Assembly: GCA_011620555.1 (NCBI GenBank)
Contig: WOYY01000061.1
Coordinates: 1-64,000 of the forward strand
Origin: Anaerolineaceae bacterium
GTDB taxonomy: Bacteria; Chloroflexota; Anaerolineae; Anaerolineales; Anaerolineaceae
Direction of reading: 5' to 3'
DNA: 64,000 bases
The notes beneath the pieces are model-generated. The model had not been told where the DNA came from, did not search any database, and saw nothing but the letters and a program-made list of their open reading frames with translations. Numbering within the stretch: the first letter of the stretch is position 1; each line of letters starts with the position of its first letter. The position numbers and the translations under genes are program-made. Of this stretch, positions 1 through 8,520 are shown one piece after another.

Positions 1-238
1 TCTCATTTTTACCCGTAAAAGCGCCATTTTTGAAGAGGGGTGGGAAACTCAGGTTTTAATCCAGCTTTCGGCTAAAACTGAAAACCCGTCCCATTCTCAT
101 TCAATCTCTCACGAATAGCTATCCGAATAATTATAAAATAACGCTTCTACTCGCGCCCCCGCCCTGCGGAACGCAAAGGTATTCTGATAAAACTGTGGGA
201 AAAAACGCCTGACAACCTGACACTGAGAGGGAAATTTT
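1..238. other. Left-edge intergenic stretch, no gene seen
   Basis: No open frame of convincing length or codon use is present on either strand. The stretch is less GC-rich than the genes of the window and holds short A/T runs near 130-145. It may contain the promoter of the small frame that starts at 239, but I cannot point to a clear -35/-10 pair. Confidence 0.4.
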
Positions 239-424
239 ATGATCCATGACAGACGCATCGCACTGGACTACCGCGGTTTCAGCCTTGCTTTCAGCATTAT
301 CGACCTGTTAGCCGTTACCCACGCCTTCACCGACGACTTCTCCGTTTCGGCCTTTGCCCACAACACCACCCAAGGCACCATCCTGGGGGTCTTTTTGTTC
401 CTGCTGCTCTCCTTCGCACGTTAA
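239..424 (+). CDS. Possible small membrane protein, 61 aa, unknown
   Basis: This short frame starts with ATG nine bases after a GAGAGGG stretch that could serve as a ribosome binding site. The product has a hydrophobic central segment (about residues 14-28) and a hydrophobic C-terminal helix (about residues 47-59) that ends at the stop, so it could be a two-pass or tail-anchored peptide. I recognise no family. It stands alone with about 320 bases before the next gene. The main support is the RBS and third-position GC. It may also be a chance frame or the remnant of a larger gene. Confidence 0.3.
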   Translation: MIHDRRIALDYRGFSLAFSIIDLLAVTHAFTDDFSVSAFAHNTTQGTILGVFLFLLLSFAR

Positions 425-742
425 AGGGAAAACGGGAGGATAGAAAACAGGGGTCTGTGAGTTATTCCCCAAGTTTTGAAAGAGTTATTCTTCAATTATT
501 TCAAAAATTTAAATCACTTAAACCCATATTATCCATATTCCTTATAGAATCCAATAAGAATGAAATAAGCACTTCATGATTTTATTGGTGCAAGCGTCGA
601 ACTGCACGATCCGAAGGCTAGAATAGTTTAGAGTGATGCTCACTGTCAAGAATAATCACGGCCCCTCACGGTCTATTGGAAAGACTTCTCCCTTTACCCT
701 CATCGTCAAAAATAGACGTCAAGAAGAAACTCGTAATCCGTT
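425..742. other. Intergenic region before the GGDEF gene
   Basis: This 318-base AT-rich stretch has no coding frame that I can support. It presumably holds the promoter of the diguanylate cyclase gene; a TAGAAT at 620-625 is a possible -10, but no good -35 lies at the right distance. No terminator hairpin is evident after the small frame that ends at 424. Confidence 0.35.
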
Positions 743-3703
743 ATGGAAAAACAGGACAGCCAACCCAAAAATAATTCAACTTCTCACCGAAGTGAATGCC
801 GCAGCATTGTAGACAATCACCCGGACCTTATTTGCAAATGGCTGCCTGATGGCACATTGACCTTTGCGAATGAAGCCTATTGCCAGTATTTCGGAAAGAA
901 ATCCGAGAAATTGATTGGACAGACCTGCCTCGATTACATCTGCCCCGAAGACGAACAAAAACTAAAAGAGCACCTTTCACGATTCCGTAAGAAAGACCAG
1001 CAGGCGATGATCGAGTTGCGGATCACTAATCCCAAAGGGGAGACCCGCTGGCATCAATGGATCGATAAATATATACAGAACCAGAATACCGGTGAATGGG
1101 AATTCCTCTCCACCGGCAGGGATATCACAGATATAAAACTTTCAGAACTCGAATTGGAGCGCAGGATTGAGTTCGAGCGTTTAATCACGAAATTTTCAAT
1201 CGATTTTATTAACCTGTCATTGGATGACATCAACCCCCACATCAATAGGCTCTTGGCTGAAACCGGCCAGTTTGCCAATGTCGATCGAAGCTACGTATTC
1301 CTGTTTAATCCTGAAATGGACACCATGAGCAATACCCATGAGTGGTGCCGGGAGGGGATCAGTCCTCAAATGGACAGTTTGCAGGACCTCGAACTGAAGA
1401 CCTATGAAAATTGGGTGTCCCGGATAAAGAACTATGAAGCGATCCTGATCTCAGATATCTCCGAGCTGCCGAAGGAATCTGAGACATTGATGAAGACCCT
1501 GCAGGAAGGCCAGGTCAAATCCCTCATCGGTCTCCCGCTGGTCAATACCGGTGAGGTCCTCGGTTTCATCGGTTTCGATGCCGTCAAAGAGGCAAGAGAA
1601 TGGTCCAAAGATGTCATCAATATCCTCCAGATCATCAGCGGCACCATCGGCAATGCCATTGTGCAGAAGCGCAGCCAGGAAGAGCTGCGCAACCAGCGGA
1701 AGTACCTTGAACAGCTCAACGAGATCACGGTCGCCTCATTGAACACAGAGAACCCTGACGAAATGGTCAATGTCGTTGCGAGTAAGATCCTTCCGCTGAT
1801 CAATGCCGACAATTGCTCCATCAACCTGTGGGATGAGGCCAACAAGAAGATCATCAACTCGGCCTATAATGGCGCCCTGGCTTATCAGCAAAACCAGCCG
1901 GCTTTGGCGCAAAACGAAACCGCCCTGACCGAGTATGTTCTTGAACAAGCTGAACCCATCGTCATTGAAGATACTTCCCAATCTGAGATGGTCAATGAGG
2001 ACCTCCAAAGCCTTTTCCAAACCAGGTCGCTGATAGCAGTCCCATTTATTGCTGGCGGACATAAGCTCGGCGCCGGGATCTTTGGCTTCAAAGCCGTTCA
2101 CAAATTCACAGATTCTGAGGTTTCGCTCACCCAACAGGCATCCTTCCAAATCTCGCAAGCCATCCTAAAAGAGCGCTTGCTCGAAAATGCCCAGAAATCT
2201 GCCCAGGAAGCGGAGAAATTACGGATGGCAGGCGCGATCGTCGCCTCAAACCTTGACCCCAATGTGGCGATCTCTTCAATCCTCGACCAGTTGGGGCAGG
2301 TTGTCCCCTTTGATAGCGCCTCGGTTCAAATCCTGTATGAGGGTTATCTCGAAATCAAAGAGGGGCGCGGCTGGCCGTCCCAGATCAATCCGGTCGGCAA
2401 GCGCTTCCCCATCCCCGGTGACAATCCCAACAGCCAGGTGATCCTGAGCGGCCAGCCCTATGTCCTGAACAATGCCCCCGATCTTTACGGAAGCTTCGGC
2501 AAGGTCGAACACGCCTACATTCGCTCCTGGCTGGGCGTCCCCCTAAAAGTGCATGACAAGGTCATCGGCATGCTCACCCTGGACCATTCGCTCCCCAATT
2601 TTTATAACGATAAGCAGATCATCAACCTGGTAACGGCTTTTGCGGATCAGGTGGCGATCTCACTAGAAAACGCCCGGCTGTATGCCGATGAACTGCGGAG
2701 AGTTGGCGAACTGGAGGCCCTCAGAGCGACTACTGCCGATATCACTAAAGAACTGGGCTTAAAGAATTTATTGCAGGCGATCCTTCAGCGTGCGACGGAT
2801 CTCCTGAATGCCACAGGGGGTGAATTGGGCCTGGTCGATAAAAAGAACAACACCATCAAAATTCTGGTCAGCCATAATATGGGCCCCACAGAAAACCTGG
2901 GGACGCTCATCCATATGAATGATGGCTTGATGGGCTATGTTGCCCGGACCCGCCAGATTGAGATCCTTGAGGATTATAAAGAGTGGGAAGGTCAGATGGA
3001 AAGTTACGAAGAAAGCCCGATCCATGCTGCGATCGCCGCCCCGCTGATGATCGGCCATCGCTTCCTGGGCGTGCTTGGGATCATGAATTCTGACCGCTCC
3101 CGGAAATTCTCTGAGCGGGAAAAAGACCTGATGAGCATGTTTGCCCAACAGGCAGCCATTGCCGTGGAGAACGCCCAACCCTACGAAGAGCGCCAGCATG
3201 AAGCCAGGGTAGATGTGACCACAGGCATTCTTAACCGGCGGGGATTGAGCGAACTAGGCTGCCGGGAAATTGACCGTGCCATCCGGTTTGATCGACCGCT
3301 GGCTGTGATCTTCCTTGATATTGACCATTTTAAGGTCGTGAATGACACCTACGGCCACCCCGTGGGCGATTTGGTTTTGCGAGAACTGGCCGACCGCTTG
3401 AAAAGCAACTTGCGTTCTATTGACCTGATCAGCCGCTATGGCGGCGAGGAATTTGTGATCGTTCTGCCGGAAACCAATACAGAGGGTGCGTTGGATGTGG
3501 CCGAGCGACTGCGCAAGGTTGTGGAAGAAACGCCCTTCTCCCCCAACAACCTCTCGTTATGGATCACGATCAGCCAAGGCGTTTCCGCCTTAAATGCCAC
3601 AAGTCACAGCCTGAAGGAACTCATCCACCAGGCAGATCAAGCGACCTATCTATCCAAAGATGCCGGCCGGAATCTGGTCACGCCTTACGATTTGGCCTTT
3701 TAA
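743..3703 (+). CDS. Multi-sensor diguanylate cyclase (PAS, four GAF-like domains, GGDEF)
   Basis: A predicted cytoplasmic signalling enzyme that makes cyclic di-GMP from two GTP. Order of domains: a PAS domain (about residues 20-130) with the W-x-P-D-G-T and R-D-I-T-D elements, four consecutive GAF-like sensor domains (about 150-310, 330-480, 500-650, 670-815) and a C-terminal GGDEF domain (about 825-980). The active-site signature is GGEEF at residues 900-904. An RSID sequence lies five residues upstream, which matches the RxxD inhibitory site for product feedback. There are no membrane segments, so the ligand is expected inside the cell. An in-frame stop just upstream (734-736) rules out a longer start. 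The gene converges on the DUF4230 gene, with six bases between the two stops. Confidence 0.9.
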   Translation: MEKQDSQPKNNSTSHRSECRSIVDNHPDLICKWLPDGTLTFANEAYCQYFGKKSEKLIGQTCLDYICPEDEQKLKEHLSRFRKKDQQAMIELRITNPKGETRWHQWIDKYIQNQNTGEWEFLSTGRDITDIKLSELELERRIEFERLITKFSIDFINLSLDDINPHINRLLAETGQFANVDRSYVFLFNPEMDTMSNTHEWCREGISPQMDSLQDLELKTYENWVSRIKNYEAILISDISELPKESETLMKTLQEGQVKSLIGLPLVNTGEVLGFIGFDAVKEAREWSKDVINILQIISGTIGNAIVQKRSQEELRNQRKYLEQLNEITVASLNTENPDEMVNVVASKILPLINADNCSINLWDEANKKIINSAYNGALAYQQNQPALAQNETALTEYVLEQAEPIVIEDTSQSEMVNEDLQSLFQTRSLIAVPFIAGGHKLGAGIFGFKAVHKFTDSEVSLTQQASFQISQAILKERLLENAQKSAQEAEKLRMAGAIVASNLDPNVAISSILDQLGQVVPFDSASVQILYEGYLEIKEGRGWPSQINPVGKRFPIPGDNPNSQVILSGQPYVLNNAPDLYGSFGKVEHAYIRSWLGVPLKVHDKVIGMLTLDHSLPNFYNDKQIINLVTAFADQVAISLENARLYADELRRVGELEALRATTADITKELGLKNLLQAILQRATDLLNATGGELGLVDKKNNTIKILVSHNMGPTENLGTLIHMNDGLMGYVARTRQIEILEDYKEWEGQMESYEESPIHAAIAAPLMIGHRFLGVLGIMNSDRSRKFSEREKDLMSMFAQQAAIAVENAQPYEERQHEARVDVTTGILNRRGLSELGCREIDRAIRFDRPLAVIFLDIDHFKVVNDTYGHPVGDLVLRELADRLKSNLRSIDLISRYGGEEFVIVLPETNTEGALDVAERLRKVVEETPFSPNNLSLWITISQGVSALNATSHSLKELIHQADQATYLSKDAGRNLVTPYDLAF

Positions 3704-3709
3704 TTTCGC

Positions 3710-4396
3710 TCAATCAAAAAGGACAACTGCATATCCCAGATCGTTCAACAAACGCTCGATGAATGCCTCAGCGTTGATCTGGGCCTGTTCCAGAATTCCA
3801 TCTTCCAAGGCCGCTCGCAGGATTTCTTCTTCAGCGGCCTGCCGGGCGTCAGTTTCCAGATCGGGGTCACTCTTGCGGAACAGCCCTGTCGTCCGGTCAT
3901 AAACGTAGGAATCGTCATTGTTCAAGGTCGCCACAAATACTTCTGCATCAGGCAGCGCCACCCTGAGAACGTCCCCATCCATTTGCAGATCTTCCACCGA
4001 CAGCTTGGACAGGTCCACACCTGCAACCACATACCCATGCGCAACAAAGAGCAATTTATCCCCAAACAAAGGGCCAAAAACGCCTTGGTTGACCTCCGCC
4101 GTGATCACTTTTTCCACAGTGTACTGGATGGTCTCCAGCCTGGCCATGGACTGGATATCCCGGATGATCGTCACGGGATCGGGGATAATAGTCGGCGTCG
4201 GATGGAGCAGCTGAGATACCTGGGATGAGATCGCCTCATTCGCCGCCTGAATGGGACTGATGCTCGCAACGATCGTCCGGCGAATGGACAGGGTCAGGAA
4301 TATCATCGCACCAATGGTGGCCACAATCAATCCAACAAGCAAAATAATGATTAATGTTTTACCAGTATTTTTTTTATTTTCCATACGTGATCCCAT
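3710..4396 (-). CDS. DUF4230 family membrane-anchored protein
   Basis: A 228-residue protein with one N-terminal membrane anchor (about residues 14-37, rich in I, L and V). An extracytoplasmic region follows, with a short proline-rich linker near residue 65 and then the DUF4230 domain (about 75-215). The family resemblance rests on the ARLET-x-x-YTVEKVI element and the later segment where two acidic Ala-rich helices precede the C-terminal hydrophobic strand. No biochemical function is established for the family. A second ATG at 4384 is an equally possible start. The 3' end abuts the diguanylate cyclase gene tail to tail. Confidence 0.7.
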   Translation of the reverse strand: MGSRMENKKNTGKTLIIILLVGLIVATIGAMIFLTLSIRRTIVASISPIQAANEAISSQVSQLLHPTPTIIPDPVTIIRDIQSMARLETIQYTVEKVITAEVNQGVFGPLFGDKLLFVAHGYVVAGVDLSKLSVEDLQMDGDVLRVALPDAEVFVATLNNDDSYVYDRTTGLFRKSDPDLETDARQAAEEEILRAALEDGILEQAQINAEAFIERLLNDLGYAVVLFD

Positions 4397-4473
4397 TTCT
4401 TTTCAATATCAAGGGAGAGGCCCAGTTTACCCGATGAACATCCGCTTGTAAATTGAACATCCCGCCATAAGAA

Positions 4474-4502
4474 ACAACCCCCGCCAGGCAGACAAGGGTT
4501 GT
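4474..4502 (-). terminator. Weak hairpin downstream of the YghO-like gene
   Basis: An inverted repeat with seven paired bases (ACAACCC at 4474-4480 against GGGTTGT at 4496-4502) lies about 20 bases past the stop at 4521. In the leftward direction it is followed only by a short T-rich tail, so termination strength is doubtful. Confidence 0.35.
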
Positions 4503-4520
4503 AAGGGTACTAACCGGAAT

Positions 4521-5651
4521 TTAGATGTCCTTTTGATAAACCCGGTGGTTCTTGTAGAACTTGACGCCCAGGTTTGTCAGGTCCTTCCGCATCTGCTCGG
4601 CCGTCTCGGCGACCTGGGTCAACTCGGCATGCACAAATTGCGTGTTCTGGTGCATGGCCTTTTCCAGCTCAGCATACATGATCGCATTACCGCCAAGCCC
4701 ATGATACTCTGGCAGAATGCCAACGCCGTTGAAGGCCACCCAATCGGTCTTTTTAATTTCCTGCAGCAATCGGAGAATTGCCAGCGGCCCCAATTTACCG
4801 CCATTTTTCTGCATGGCCCCTGAGACATCCGGGAAGGGCAAGACAAAACCGACCACCTCACCGTCTTTGGCGATGATCTTGATCAAATTGGGGTCCACCA
4901 CGGTCATCACATTGGAAATCACAAAATCGATCTCGCGTTCAGACAAGGGATAATATTCCCAGTTATTCACAAAGGCCTGATTATAGGCCTGGCCGATCTT
5001 ATCAGCCCACTGCTTCAGGTGGCGCTTGTTCCTGAAATCAAGGACCTCAAAGGTCCCCCGTTTTTTGGCAATATCAGCCGCCTTGCGGATTTTTTCAGGA
5101 AGGTTAAACTGTTGAGGATCAATGTAACTGGAAACAAAATCAACAACTTTCGTGAAGCCCAGGTTTTCCACCAGGTCCCGATAATAAGGATAATTGTAGT
5201 TCATCATATTCATCATCTGGCGGTGTTCAAATCCCTCAATTTGAATGCCGTAGCCATCCAGGGGGCCAAAGCCCTTGGGCCCAACCAGCTTCGTTAGACC
5301 GCGGTCCTTTGCCCAATTCGTCACGGTCTCAAAAAGGACATCAGCAACCTCCTGGTCGTTGATTGTTTCAAACAGATAAAACTCCGCATCCTTAGAGTCG
5401 TGATATTGATTGAAGGGTTTATTCTCCAGAGCGGCAATCCTGCCCACCACTCTGCCTTCCCGTTCAGCGATGAAAAACTCGGCATCCGAATGCTCATAAA
5501 AAGGATGCTTAGCCGGATTCATCATCGCTTTGATATCCACTCTGAACGGTGGCACCCATTGGGGATGCCCGGCGTAGAGATCAAAAGGGAATTGGACAAA
5601 GCGATCAATTTCGGATTTGGACTTTAAATCAATTTTATGAATACTGATCAT
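4521..5651 (-). CDS. YghO-like acyltransferase-fold protein, 376 aa
   Basis: A soluble protein of the GNAT-superfamily type often annotated as YghO or as a hypothetical N-acetyltransferase. The N-terminal part (residues 1-100) contains the VPPFRxD element typical of this group. The middle holds a KLVGPxGFGPLDGYG sequence. The C-terminal part (about 220-376) has a GNAT-like VVGFVLPFPD strand and a VGILPEYHGLGGNAIMYAELEKA acetyl-CoA-loop-like segment with a run of Gly. The substrate is unknown. An AAAGG ribosome binding site lies just upstream of the ATG. It appears to be transcribed alone. Confidence 0.7.
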   Translation of the reverse strand: MISIHKIDLKSKSEIDRFVQFPFDLYAGHPQWVPPFRVDIKAMMNPAKHPFYEHSDAEFFIAEREGRVVGRIAALENKPFNQYHDSKDAEFYLFETINDQEVADVLFETVTNWAKDRGLTKLVGPKGFGPLDGYGIQIEGFEHRQMMNMMNYNYPYYRDLVENLGFTKVVDFVSSYIDPQQFNLPEKIRKAADIAKKRGTFEVLDFRNKRHLKQWADKIGQAYNQAFVNNWEYYPLSEREIDFVISNVMTVVDPNLIKIIAKDGEVVGFVLPFPDVSGAMQKNGGKLGPLAILRLLQEIKKTDWVAFNGVGILPEYHGLGGNAIMYAELEKAMHQNTQFVHAELTQVAETAEQMRKDLTNLGVKFYKNHRVYQKDI

Positions 5652-5919
5652 AATGACCTTTCTGCCTCAGCGAACCAAAATGACACTAAAATATAAAACA
5701 ACGAATCCGTCAAATGGTTGCGAAGCGATAGCACTTCTAAGGTTTTGGCAAACCGTAGAACAAATTAGACACAAATGACGAACAAAATAACCACAAAAAG
5801 GATTATATACCTTTTTAACTTGCAAAAGCCATCATCTAACCGTCGCGCCCCATCCTTAAACCCAAAAATCTCCGGATGCGCATTCCTCCGGAGAGCCTCC
5901 GACAGACCATAAAATTGAA
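5652..5919. other. AT-rich intergenic region between two leftward genes
   Basis: No gene is seen. In the leftward direction a TATAAT-like box appears near 5801-5806 and could be the -10 of the YghO-like gene. The right end of the stretch holds the terminator of the tetR gene (listed separately). Confidence 0.4.
5870..5893 (-). terminator. Rho-independent terminator of tetR-like gene
   Basis: A seven-base stem (CTCCGGA at 5870-5876 with TCCGGAG at 5887-5893) closes a ten-base loop. On the minus strand it is followed by a T run (complement of the A-rich 5862-5869). It lies 27 bases after the stop of the TetR gene. Confidence 0.7.
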
Positions 5920-6501
5920 TCAGGTTTCTAGTATCAAACGAATGGCCTCGGAAAGGAAATCCTTTCTGATTTCAGGGTTTTGAAAATCGATCCAGATCTG
6001 ACTCGTTGCAGGAGAGTTGATCAGTCCGGTCATCAGGATTTGGGACAAGATCATGTTCAAATGCATCCGAACCAGCGGCTTCTTATGAGGCGCCAGATAA
6101 GGTTGCACGGCATCGGCCGTCAACTCGATCCATGATTCCAAAAGGTTGAGCAGGTCCCCCTGGCGCTCCTCATAAAACAGAGGGCGGATCATGTGCGCCC
6201 GGATGATATTGGGGAATTGATAGATGCCGTCCAGCAAATAAACCAGCACACCCCGAAGGCGTTCCTCAATGGGCGCATCGGACTGGACGATCTCCTTCGT
6301 GTCCTCCAGCATGTGCAGGGTAGTTTGGTTCAATGCGGCGGTCACCAGCTGTTCTTTGGTCCCAAAATAATAATGAAGCGCGGCGTTATTGACCCCGGCC
6401 TCCTCCGCGATCAGGCGGGTGGTCAGGTTCGCCAACCCATATTTCTCGATCGCATTGATCGCTGAGATAAGAATATGCTGTTTGGTATTTTGGGTTTCCA
6501 C
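5920..6501 (-). CDS. TetR/AcrR family transcriptional regulator
   Basis: A 193-residue DNA-binding repressor. The N-terminal helix-turn-helix (about residues 8-55) shows the family pattern, in which TTRLIAEEAGVNNAALHYYFGTKEQL forms the turn, the recognition helix and the following helix. The C-terminal 130 residues form the ligand-binding and dimerisation domain. I place the start at GTG 6501 and not at TTG 6507, because AGGAGG lies eight bases before the GTG but only two before the TTG. It is divergent from the SDR gene at 6875, whose promoter carries palindromic sites (6822-6853). The SDR is therefore the likely target. Confidence 0.85.
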   Translation of the reverse strand: METQNTKQHILISAINAIEKYGLANLTTRLIAEEAGVNNAALHYYFGTKEQLVTAALNQTTLHMLEDTKEIVQSDAPIEERLRGVLVYLLDGIYQFPNIIRAHMIRPLFYEERQGDLLNLLESWIELTADAVQPYLAPHKKPLVRMHLNMILSQILMTGLINSPATSQIWIDFQNPEIRKDFLSEAIRLILET

Positions 6502-6514
6502 TGGCAAACCCTCC

Positions 6515-6774
6515 TTAGAGATTCCGATTCAGGCTGCCGGGCTCAGCCTGAGACACAGCCTGTTGCGCCTCCCGGGTGTCAAATTGGGCGGCAATGGCCC
6601 TAGTTTTCGCCCACCGCCGCCTGATCATCCAGGCCACCCAATCCGGCGGGACCAAAGGGCTCATCGAGCGCACGAACTGGGTGATGCCGCCCGAGATGGT
6701 GGCTGACCGGACGCTCAAGCGCGCCCGTGATGCAAACCCGATAGGCCATTATTTTCCTTTCAATGTTAAATAAT
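6515..6774. other. Unassigned GC-rich stretch between tetR and SDR
   Basis: Frames are open on both strands here (plus 6576-6773, minus 6515-6718) and the base composition is coding-like, but neither product resembles a family I know. The plus frame ends in a sequence with a VMPPEMVADRTLKRA segment that vaguely recalls the C-terminal region of short-chain dehydrogenases, so this may be a decayed gene fragment. On the minus strand a good AAGGA site precedes an ATG near 6752, but that frame stops after about 50 codons. Confidence 0.3.
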
Positions 6775-6802
6775 CCATCGGACTTTTATCATAAAAGCAA
6801 GC

Positions 6803-6831
6803 TTGCAAAAAGTCAAGCGCTTGGTTATACT
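6803..6831 (+). promoter_or_regulatory. Sigma-70 type promoter of the SDR gene
   Basis: TTGCAA at 6803-6808 and TATACT at 6826-6831 are separated by exactly 17 bases. The predicted transcription start near 6838 lies about 37 bases before the chosen ATG at 6875. Confidence 0.75.
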
Positions 6832-6853
6832 AATTGGTGTAACCATTTGGTTA
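6822..6853. promoter_or_regulatory. Palindromic operator, probable TetR binding site
   Basis: TGGTTA at 6822-6827 and TAACCA at 6840-6845 form one inverted repeat. The same TAACCA pairs with a second TGGTTA at 6848-6853 as a tight 6-2-6 palindrome. The array covers the -10 box and the start point of the SDR promoter, where a bound repressor would block transcription. Assigning it to the adjacent TetR protein is inference from position. Confidence 0.65.
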
Positions 6854-6874
6854 ATGCCAGGAGACAAATTCGAA

Positions 6875-7759
6875 ATGACTAAAAATTCAAAGACGATCGT
6901 CCTCACCGGCGCAACCTCCGGCCTTGGCCTGGCAACCATGCAAGGCTTGGCGGATGAAGGTCATCGCTTGATTGGCGTTGCCCGATCGCCGGAGAAAATT
7001 GCGGCGGCTGAAAAATCACTGAGAGAGGCTCACCCGGATGTGGAGCTGAACTTCCTCAGAGCAGACCTCTCCTCCCAATCCCAAATTCGCAATTTGGCGG
7101 AGGAAGTTGAGGGCGTCCTCCGGCTGTGGGGGCTGGATCACCTGGATGTCCTGGTCAACAATGCCGGCGCAGTGACAAGCTGGTACGCTCAGACCGAAGA
7201 CGGCTACGAACGTCAATTTGCCGTCAACCACCTCGCCCCTTTTCTGCTCACCCACCTCCTGCTGCCTGATCTGCAGAAAGCCCCCAAAGGCCGTGTCCTG
7301 ACGGTGAGTTCCGGGTCACACCGCCATACCCGCGTCCACTGGAAAGACGTCATGCTCAGCCGCCATTACGGCACGCTGCGCGCCTACAAACAATCCAAGC
7401 TAGCCAATGTTCTCTTCACCTACGAATTGAACCGCCGCCTGGGCCCCGAATCCAAGGTCCGAGCCTATGCCGTCGACCCCGGATTGGTCAACACCCAGAT
7501 CGGCGCCAAGGATACCAGCGGATTTGTCAAATGGTTTTGGGGCAGGCGCAGCCGGCACGGCAACCCGCCGGAAATCGCGGCGGAGACCAGCATCTACCTG
7601 GCCTGCCGCTCCTCCATTCCCTATCACGACCAATGGTATTGGAAAGAGTGCCATCCGATTCCCCCCAGCCCCTATTCAAGCAAACCAGAAGCGGCCAAAC
7701 GGCTCTGGCAACTCTCTGCCAGGCTATGCGGCATTGAAGAAGACCTTAAAACTGAATAA
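6875..7759 (+). CDS. Short-chain dehydrogenase/reductase, retinol-dehydrogenase-like
   Basis: A 294-residue NAD(P)-dependent oxidoreductase of the classical SDR fold. Visible motifs are the nucleotide-binding TGATSGLG near the N terminus, the NNAG strand (within LVNNAGAV), the catalytic Ser of VSSGSH and the YKQSK catalytic Tyr/Lys pair, followed by the PG-L-V-x-T motif. The C-terminal extension and general pattern resemble retinol dehydrogenase/WW-oxidoreductase type SDRs. The substrate is unknown. I start at ATG 6875 because CCAGGAGA lies just upstream and the longer frame from 6803 would run through the promoter. The operator at 6822-6853 suggests control by the divergent TetR protein, so an inducible detoxification or lipid role is possible. 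Confidence 0.85.
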   Translation: MTKNSKTIVLTGATSGLGLATMQGLADEGHRLIGVARSPEKIAAAEKSLREAHPDVELNFLRADLSSQSQIRNLAEEVEGVLRLWGLDHLDVLVNNAGAVTSWYAQTEDGYERQFAVNHLAPFLLTHLLLPDLQKAPKGRVLTVSSGSHRHTRVHWKDVMLSRHYGTLRAYKQSKLANVLFTYELNRRLGPESKVRAYAVDPGLVNTQIGAKDTSGFVKWFWGRRSRHGNPPEIAAETSIYLACRSSIPYHDQWYWKECHPIPPSPYSSKPEAAKRLWQLSARLCGIEEDLKTE

Positions 7760-7818
7760 ACGCGCCCAGCCCGGATGATGCCGCCATTTTCATTTATATA
7801 GAGGGTCAGCTGTCGGCC

Positions 7819-7847
7819 TTGTAATCGCCGGAGGTCTGGGCTATAAT
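7819..7847 (+). promoter_or_regulatory. Promoter of efp
   Basis: TTGTAA at 7819-7824 and a perfect TATAAT at 7842-7847 are separated by 17 bases, 42 bases upstream of the efp start codon. Confidence 0.75.
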
Positions 7848-7888
7848 CCTCTAGGTATTTTCAGAAGCTAAAGAGGATTAGAAGACTT

Positions 7889-8446
7889 ATGATCGATGTA
7901 AACGAACTCCGCAAAGGCGTCACCTTTGAACAAGACGGGAACTTATATAAGGTCCTGGAATATTCGCACAACAAACCCGGCCGCGGCTCGGCCACCATCC
8001 GGATCAAAGCCCGCGACCTGCGCAGGGGCACCACATTGGAAATGACCTTCATCTCCGGCAACCGGGTGCAGGACGTCCGCCTTGAGTATCACAATGCCCA
8101 ATTCCTTTACAGCGACGATCAGTTCTTCTATTTTATGAACACGCAAAACTACGAGCAATATCCCATCAGCAAAGATATCGTCGGTGATATGGCGGGCTAC
8201 CTGAAACCCAACCTGGAAGTTAAACTGATGTTCTTCGGTGCGGAAGCGCTGGATATGGAACTCCCGACCTCCGTTGATCTGCTGGTCACCCGGGCCGACC
8301 CTTCGGTCCGAGGCGACACGGCAACCGGCGTGACCAAAAAGATCATCACCGAGACCGGCCTGGAAGTGACCTGCCCCTCCTTCGTTGAAGAGGGAACCGT
8401 CATTCGGGTGGACACCCGCAATGGCAATTACGTCACCCGGGTCTGA
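7889..8446 (+). CDS. efp: Translation elongation factor P
   Basis: A 185-residue protein of the normal EF-P length with its three beta-barrel domains: KOW-like N-terminal (1-65), central OB (66-127) and C-terminal OB (130-185). The last carries the family's G-D-T-A-T-G-V-T-K element. EF-P binds between the P and E sites of the ribosome and relieves stalling at polyproline stretches. The loop that reaches the peptidyl transferase centre reads NKPGRGSA, which places Arg at position 32 where many bacteria have a modified Lys. No EarP rhamnosyltransferase, EpmA or EpmB homologue is present in the window. The gene is monocistronic, with its own promoter and terminator. Confidence 0.96.
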   Translation: MIDVNELRKGVTFEQDGNLYKVLEYSHNKPGRGSATIRIKARDLRRGTTLEMTFISGNRVQDVRLEYHNAQFLYSDDQFFYFMNTQNYEQYPISKDIVGDMAGYLKPNLEVKLMFFGAEALDMELPTSVDLLVTRADPSVRGDTATGVTKKIITETGLEVTCPSFVEEGTVIRVDTRNGNYVTRV

Positions 8447-8481
8447 TCCAAGGTCTTTCCCGCATGTTGTATCCAAAGACC

Positions 8482-8507
8482 GAATCCCCGCTTGGGGATT
8501 CATTTTT
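8482..8507 (+). terminator. Terminator of efp
   Basis: A perfect eight-base stem, GAATCCCC (8482-8489) with GGGGATTC (8494-8501), closes a GCTT tetraloop and is followed by ATTTTT. It sits 36 bases after the efp stop. Confidence 0.85.
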
Positions 8508-8520
8508 AATGTGAGGTGCC

